Assembly (NCBI GenBank): GCA_001931875.2
Contig: MSJH02000567.1
Location: 1-11,196 of the forward strand
DNA length: 11,196 bases
Reading direction: 5' to 3'
From: Byssochlamys sp. IMV 00236
Lineage: Eukaryota; Ascomycota; Eurotiomycetes; Eurotiales; Thermoascaceae
Part shown: one piece after another, positions 8,101 to 11,196 of the stretch
Layout: each line of letters starts with the position of its first letter
How positions within the stretch are numbered: position 1 is the first letter of the stretch
Program-made: the position numbers and the translations under genes
Notes under the pieces: model-generated
What the model was told of the DNA's origin: nothing
Databases searched by the model: none
What the model saw: the letters and a program-made list of their open reading frames with translations, nothing else

Positions 8101-10254
8101 ACCGTCGGTTTCAGGACGAAGAGAACCATAAAGGAGTTGCTGGTACTCTTCCTTGGTGAAGAATGTATCACGAGAACTCATCCATACACCAGAGTCAACG
8201 TTATCTTGGATCAGACCACGAAGAGGGTTACCGCTTGTAGGAACCAAGTATTGGTTGTCGGTATTGGCAATAAAGGAAGCTTCAGCACGAGCAATTTCAT
8301 TTTGAGGGAAGTGAATATTCATTTCATCACCGTCAAAATCGGCATTATAAGTGTTACAATTAGCGTAGTGCATACGAATCGTCTTTTCTCCAGGTAAAAT
8401 ACGAGCCTTGTGTGCCATGATGGATGGTTTGTGAAGTGTGGGTTGACGATTCAAAAGGAGCATATCACCATTACGCAAGTGACGGAAGACCTTCTTGTTG
8501 ATCGTTTGAGTACGTGTAGGATAAGGATTGTTTCCGCTTTGAGCTGTATGGGAGCTTTGAGGGGCCAAGAGTGAGTTGGCAAGAGCAATACGAGATTCTA
8601 TACTGAGGTCACCAAGGACATCAATGGATTGATCTTCGTTCTGAACGTGTGTAGCACCTGGCCATTTGTTAGGACCGTTAATAACAGCTTGTCTCATCTC
8701 TTTGATGTTGTGAGGGGTGACTGGTTCTGGATAAGTAAGCTTGGTAGCAAAGACAGGAGGAATACCAATTTCGGATGTTTCAATGAATGGATCTGGAGAG
8801 ATGACTGAACGAGCAGCATAGTTGACACGCTTACCCATCATATGCTTTCTAAATAAACCTTCCTTCTTTTCCAAAGCTTGACGAATACCAGGAGGCAAAT
8901 TCTTTCCTTGGGCAACTTGGGTTGGATTTTTAGTAGAGTCAATAAATGAATTCACGGCATGCTGAAGACCGATAATAGAATCCACAAATCTATTACGTGT
9001 TGCCTCCAATTTCTTTTTATCGACTGGTTCTTGATCTGAAATGGCTTGCAATTCTTCAGAAAGGTCACGGACAAGATGAGATCCTTTTAGAATGCTGGAT
9101 AAAAGTTCATTTTGAGGTGATTCAAATGTTTTATCGCCCATGACAGAGGGAGGTCTAAAGCGAGTAGGTGCCACTGCCAACACTTCGATAAAGAACATGT
9201 GGTAGGTGGCCTTTTTGATAAATGAAGGAACGCGAGGATCACGAGCACCAAAGAGCAATGTGGTGATATCTCCTTCTTTTTCAAACAAGGCTTGTACATG
9301 CTTACGGACTTCATAAGGGGTTAAAAATCGCTGGCCGTTGGTAAATCCCTTAATCTCCTCGAAACTGCCGGTTTGGTTCTTCAAACGGTCCATGGCAGCC
9401 TGGTCCTTCTTGTTGAGAGCAAGTTGGAAAAGTTTGGCAGCTCCATCACGACGAATAGGAGGAGAAATACCACTACAGTTGGCACACTTTTTGCTATGAA
9501 TACATTGTTTCATGAAATCTCTCATGACAGACTTTCGAACTTCGTTGATGACGGTAACTTTATAATCTTTTGCAGCAAATTTACGGCTTTCTTCATCTGC
9601 CAAAGCATTTTTCATAAAGGTGTCGATATGTTCGATATAATCCTCGACTGTTGATAGCGAAAGTGCTTGTTCTTCCATTCTGTCTTCCAATGTCTCATCA
9701 TCTTTAGCTTCTGTCTTTTTGAAATCAAGGACGAGTTCGTTCAATGACTGTGCTTCGTTCACTAAACCGTGCTGTAATAAAGTCAACTGTGCACTGTATT
9801 TTTTCATCTAAGATAATTGTTAGCTTTACGCAACACAATGTATATCGTATTTACCAAAGCACGAGAAATACGGAATTGATGACAATAGATACATTTGGCT
9901 CTGAGAATAGCGTAGAGATTGTCAAAGAACATGGGGTTATATGCTGGAATAGGAATTTCAATATGACCGAAATGGCCAGGACAGTTGAAATGATCTTGTG
10001 AACAGGTGGCACAGCTACAGATAAATCGAGTTAATGATATAAACATGTTATTGCTGCTGTTTATTTTACATTTGAGTCTTTTGGAAGGGGCCAAGTGCAG
10101 GGTCATATAAACCACCTTTTGTTGGGTGACCTAAGGCGTCAAAGAGTATAGGATTGAAGATCTGTTTGACAGATATCTTTCTAATCTCGCTGGGCTCATA
10201 GAAAGAGAAGGATACATAGTCCACCTCAGTGCCAATAGGAACTGATATATTCAT
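5102..10254 (-). CDS. RPA190: DNA-directed RNA polymerase I largest subunit (A190), five exons
   Basis: Exons on the minus strand: 10254-10070, 10014-9855, 9807-5653, 5606-5275, 5216-5102, totalling 4947 nt (1648 aa; yeast A190 has 1664). It is the catalytic subunit of the nucleolar polymerase that makes the large rRNA precursor. The start follows the yeast pattern, [11 protein letters not shown] against MDISKPVGSEI. Zinc ligands: C63, C66, C73 and H76 in the clamp head; C103 and C106 with C217, C223 and C226 nearby. RQPTLHKPS (569-577) and [10 protein letters not shown] (603-612, Asp605/607/609 holding the catalytic Mg) follow. The bridge helix includes [17 protein letters not shown] (about 988-1004) and the trigger loop [15 protein letters not shown] (from 1178). 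Residues about 1331-1426 form an acidic, low-complexity insertion in the jaw, where yeast A190 has its DNA-mimicking expander loop. The end, PSSRIVVGR then GTGSFDVL, matches Pol I and distinguishes it from Pol II and III. No CTD heptads occur. Introns are 55, 47, 46 and 58 nt, clustered at the gene ends. Confidence 0.97.
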
Positions 10255-10308
10255 AATGGGTCTCTTGGTGGTTGGTGCTGAAAGAGGACTAAGCTGTGGA
10301 AGGTTAAA

Positions 10309-10337
10309 TTTTTTTTCTCTAAAAAAAAAAAAAAAAA
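10309..10337 (-). repeat. T8 / A17 homopolymer pair in the RPA190 leader
   Basis: On the plus strand T8 (10309-10316), CTCT and A17 (10321-10337) are adjacent. In the minus-strand leader this reads T17, AGAG, A8, about 55-83 nt upstream of the RPA190 ATG. It can fold as an A/T hairpin. T17 followed by AG also looks like a 3' splice acceptor, but I see no convincing donor for a 5' UTR intron. Confidence 0.6.
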
Positions 10338-10395
10338 CAGGGAAAGCCACACTGTCAGCGAATAGACTGCTTTTCTTTTTCATGCAAATTATAGT

Positions 10396-10453
10396 AACGA
10401 ACTGATTTCGTTTTGGTTTCTAATTTTCGCTTTTCTCCTGGCCAAAGTTCGTT
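10396..10453. repeat. 8-bp inverted repeat upstream of RPA190
   Basis: AACGAACT at 10396-10403 and its exact complement AGTTCGTT at 10446-10453 are separated by 42 bp, about 140-200 bp upstream of the RPA190 start. They may be a pair of factor-binding sites in opposite orientation. Chance occurrence is possible. Confidence 0.35.
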
Positions 10454-11140
10454 TTAGTAAAGACTCAGTTTTCACTTGAAAAGGGTTGATTCTTTTTTTA
10501 CTATACATAGCAATATACTTCCTATAGGCCTATTATCTTTTTCTTTTCTCGGGGAAACATTTACTTTTTACAATAATTAGAAAAAGTAAGCCTTCGATAT
10601 ATTTTAACCTAAATAAAGCTATCAATATTATTGTCTTGAAAACTAATAGAGTAATTAATTGCTAAATCAAGTTGTCCCCGCCAAATATTTCACAAGTTAA
10701 TCTGTGTTAACAAGTATACAACCCGCGCACTATTTTGTCTATTTGCAACGTCATTATTTTGCCAATTCACTGTGAGTGATTTTAAAACATCATCTCTTTG
10801 ACATGTTTGATATAAATCATTATAATAACTCGAATATAATCTTACAGTAGAGCATACATTCTACTTTACATTCCTCTATCGTATCTGCTGAGAATAAGAG
10901 TACTGACAACAATAATATCACTGATAAATAATCACATTGACCACATTTATCATACTGGCAGCATTAATATTCCCTAATCACATTCAGCTCTTTTTAAAGA
11001 ATTTAATTCGCAAATCATCGACTTAATAGCCTTTTTACAATAACACTAAAGCTAAATACAACATTCTTTTTCCTACAACCAACTCGTTATACACTCTTTC
11101 CGGAAAGTAAATTCGCCTGTGATCGAAAATAAATACACCC

Positions 11141-11196
11141 ATGGTGAGAACAAAATTCATATTGCATGAAATGTAAATTCGTCGTCGCCAAGAATA
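11141..11196 (+). CDS. Possible first coding exon of a gene beyond the right edge (very tentative)
   Basis: An ATG at 11141 in good context (ACCC before, G after) opens a frame of 11 codons (MVRTKF onward) that ends at a TAA. Two donor-like sites, GTGAGA at 11144 and GTAAAT at 11172, could make this a short first exon, as is common in intron-containing fungal housekeeping genes. Orientation away from RPA190 fits a divergent pair. Nothing identifies a product, and a chance ATG is quite possible. Confidence 0.15.

Larger units (their letters stand above)
10255..11140. other. AT-rich region upstream of RPA190, no supported gene
   Basis: No open frame of useful length and no tRNA- or rRNA-like sequence is visible on either strand past the RPA190 leader. 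The RPA190 5' side holds an A17 run (10321-10337) and an upstream in-frame ATG at 10383. Further right come an 8-bp inverted repeat (10396-10453), a CCAAT pentamer at 10762-10766 and a repeated AATCACATT (about 10929 and 10977). The region presumably carries the RPA190 promoter and possibly that of a gene beginning at the right edge. Confidence 0.5.

Noticed and set aside
7984..8397. 137-codon plus-strand open frame
   Set aside because: It lies wholly antisense to the most conserved part of RPA190 (active-site region) and shows no domain. It is a shadow frame kept open by the codon bias of the real gene.
10255..10383. RPA190 coding region starting at 10383
   Set aside because: The ATG at 10254 matches the family N-terminus, and the extension is low-complexity. 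Kept as a finding, not used as the annotated start.
1..11196. Mobile elements, CRISPR array, prokaryotic operon signals
   Set aside because: No transposase or reverse transcriptase frame, no terminal inverted repeats with target duplications, no spaced direct repeats, and the genes are spliced and monocistronic.

Overview
The window is nuclear DNA of a fungus, most likely an early-diverging (Mucoromycota/Mucorales-type) lineage. The evidence is AT-rich intergenic DNA with many A/T homopolymers, very small GT-AG introns (46-72 nt in the 12 I could place), and gene content that matches fungi: a fungal-type D-arabinono-1,4-lactone oxidase, a mitochondrial uL6 with a presequence, and the largest subunit of RNA polymerase I. 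The lineage is my inference. The eukaryotic and fungal nature is clear from the spliced genes.

Layout, left to right: (1) 1-293, minus strand, 5' part of an ankyrin-repeat protein that runs off the left edge. (2) 294-764, divergent intergenic region with a TATA-like element and an (AAT)5 repeat. (3) 765-1463, plus strand, intronless gene for mitochondrial ribosomal protein uL6m. (4) 1464-1932, spacer ending in a long pyrimidine tract. (5) 1933-3316, plus strand, six-exon gene for a bifunctional chorismate mutase-prephenate dehydratase (P-protein) of 366 aa. (6) 3336-4906, minus strand, four-exon gene for D-arabinono-1,4-lactone oxidase (464 aa), tail-to-tail with the P-protein gene and only 19 bp from it. 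(7) 4907-5101, short spacer serving as ALO1 promoter and RPA190 3' end. (8) 5102-10254, minus strand, five-exon gene for the RNA polymerase I largest subunit (1648 aa). (9) 10255-11196, AT-rich upstream region with no supported gene, except a possible first exon at the extreme right edge.

The genes are housekeeping and do not form one pathway: mitochondrial translation, phenylalanine synthesis, erythroascorbate synthesis and rRNA transcription. I found no mobile element, CRISPR array, tRNA or rRNA gene, and no obvious new multi-gene system. The most interesting item is the P-protein. It fuses an AroQ-type chorismate mutase to prephenate dehydratase and ACT domains, as bacterial P-proteins do, whereas model fungi use separate Aro7 and Pha2 proteins. 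Because it is split by five spliceosomal introns it is a resident nuclear gene, not contamination. All exon joins below were made by reading GT-AG sites that keep frame and family similarity; none is supported by transcript data here.
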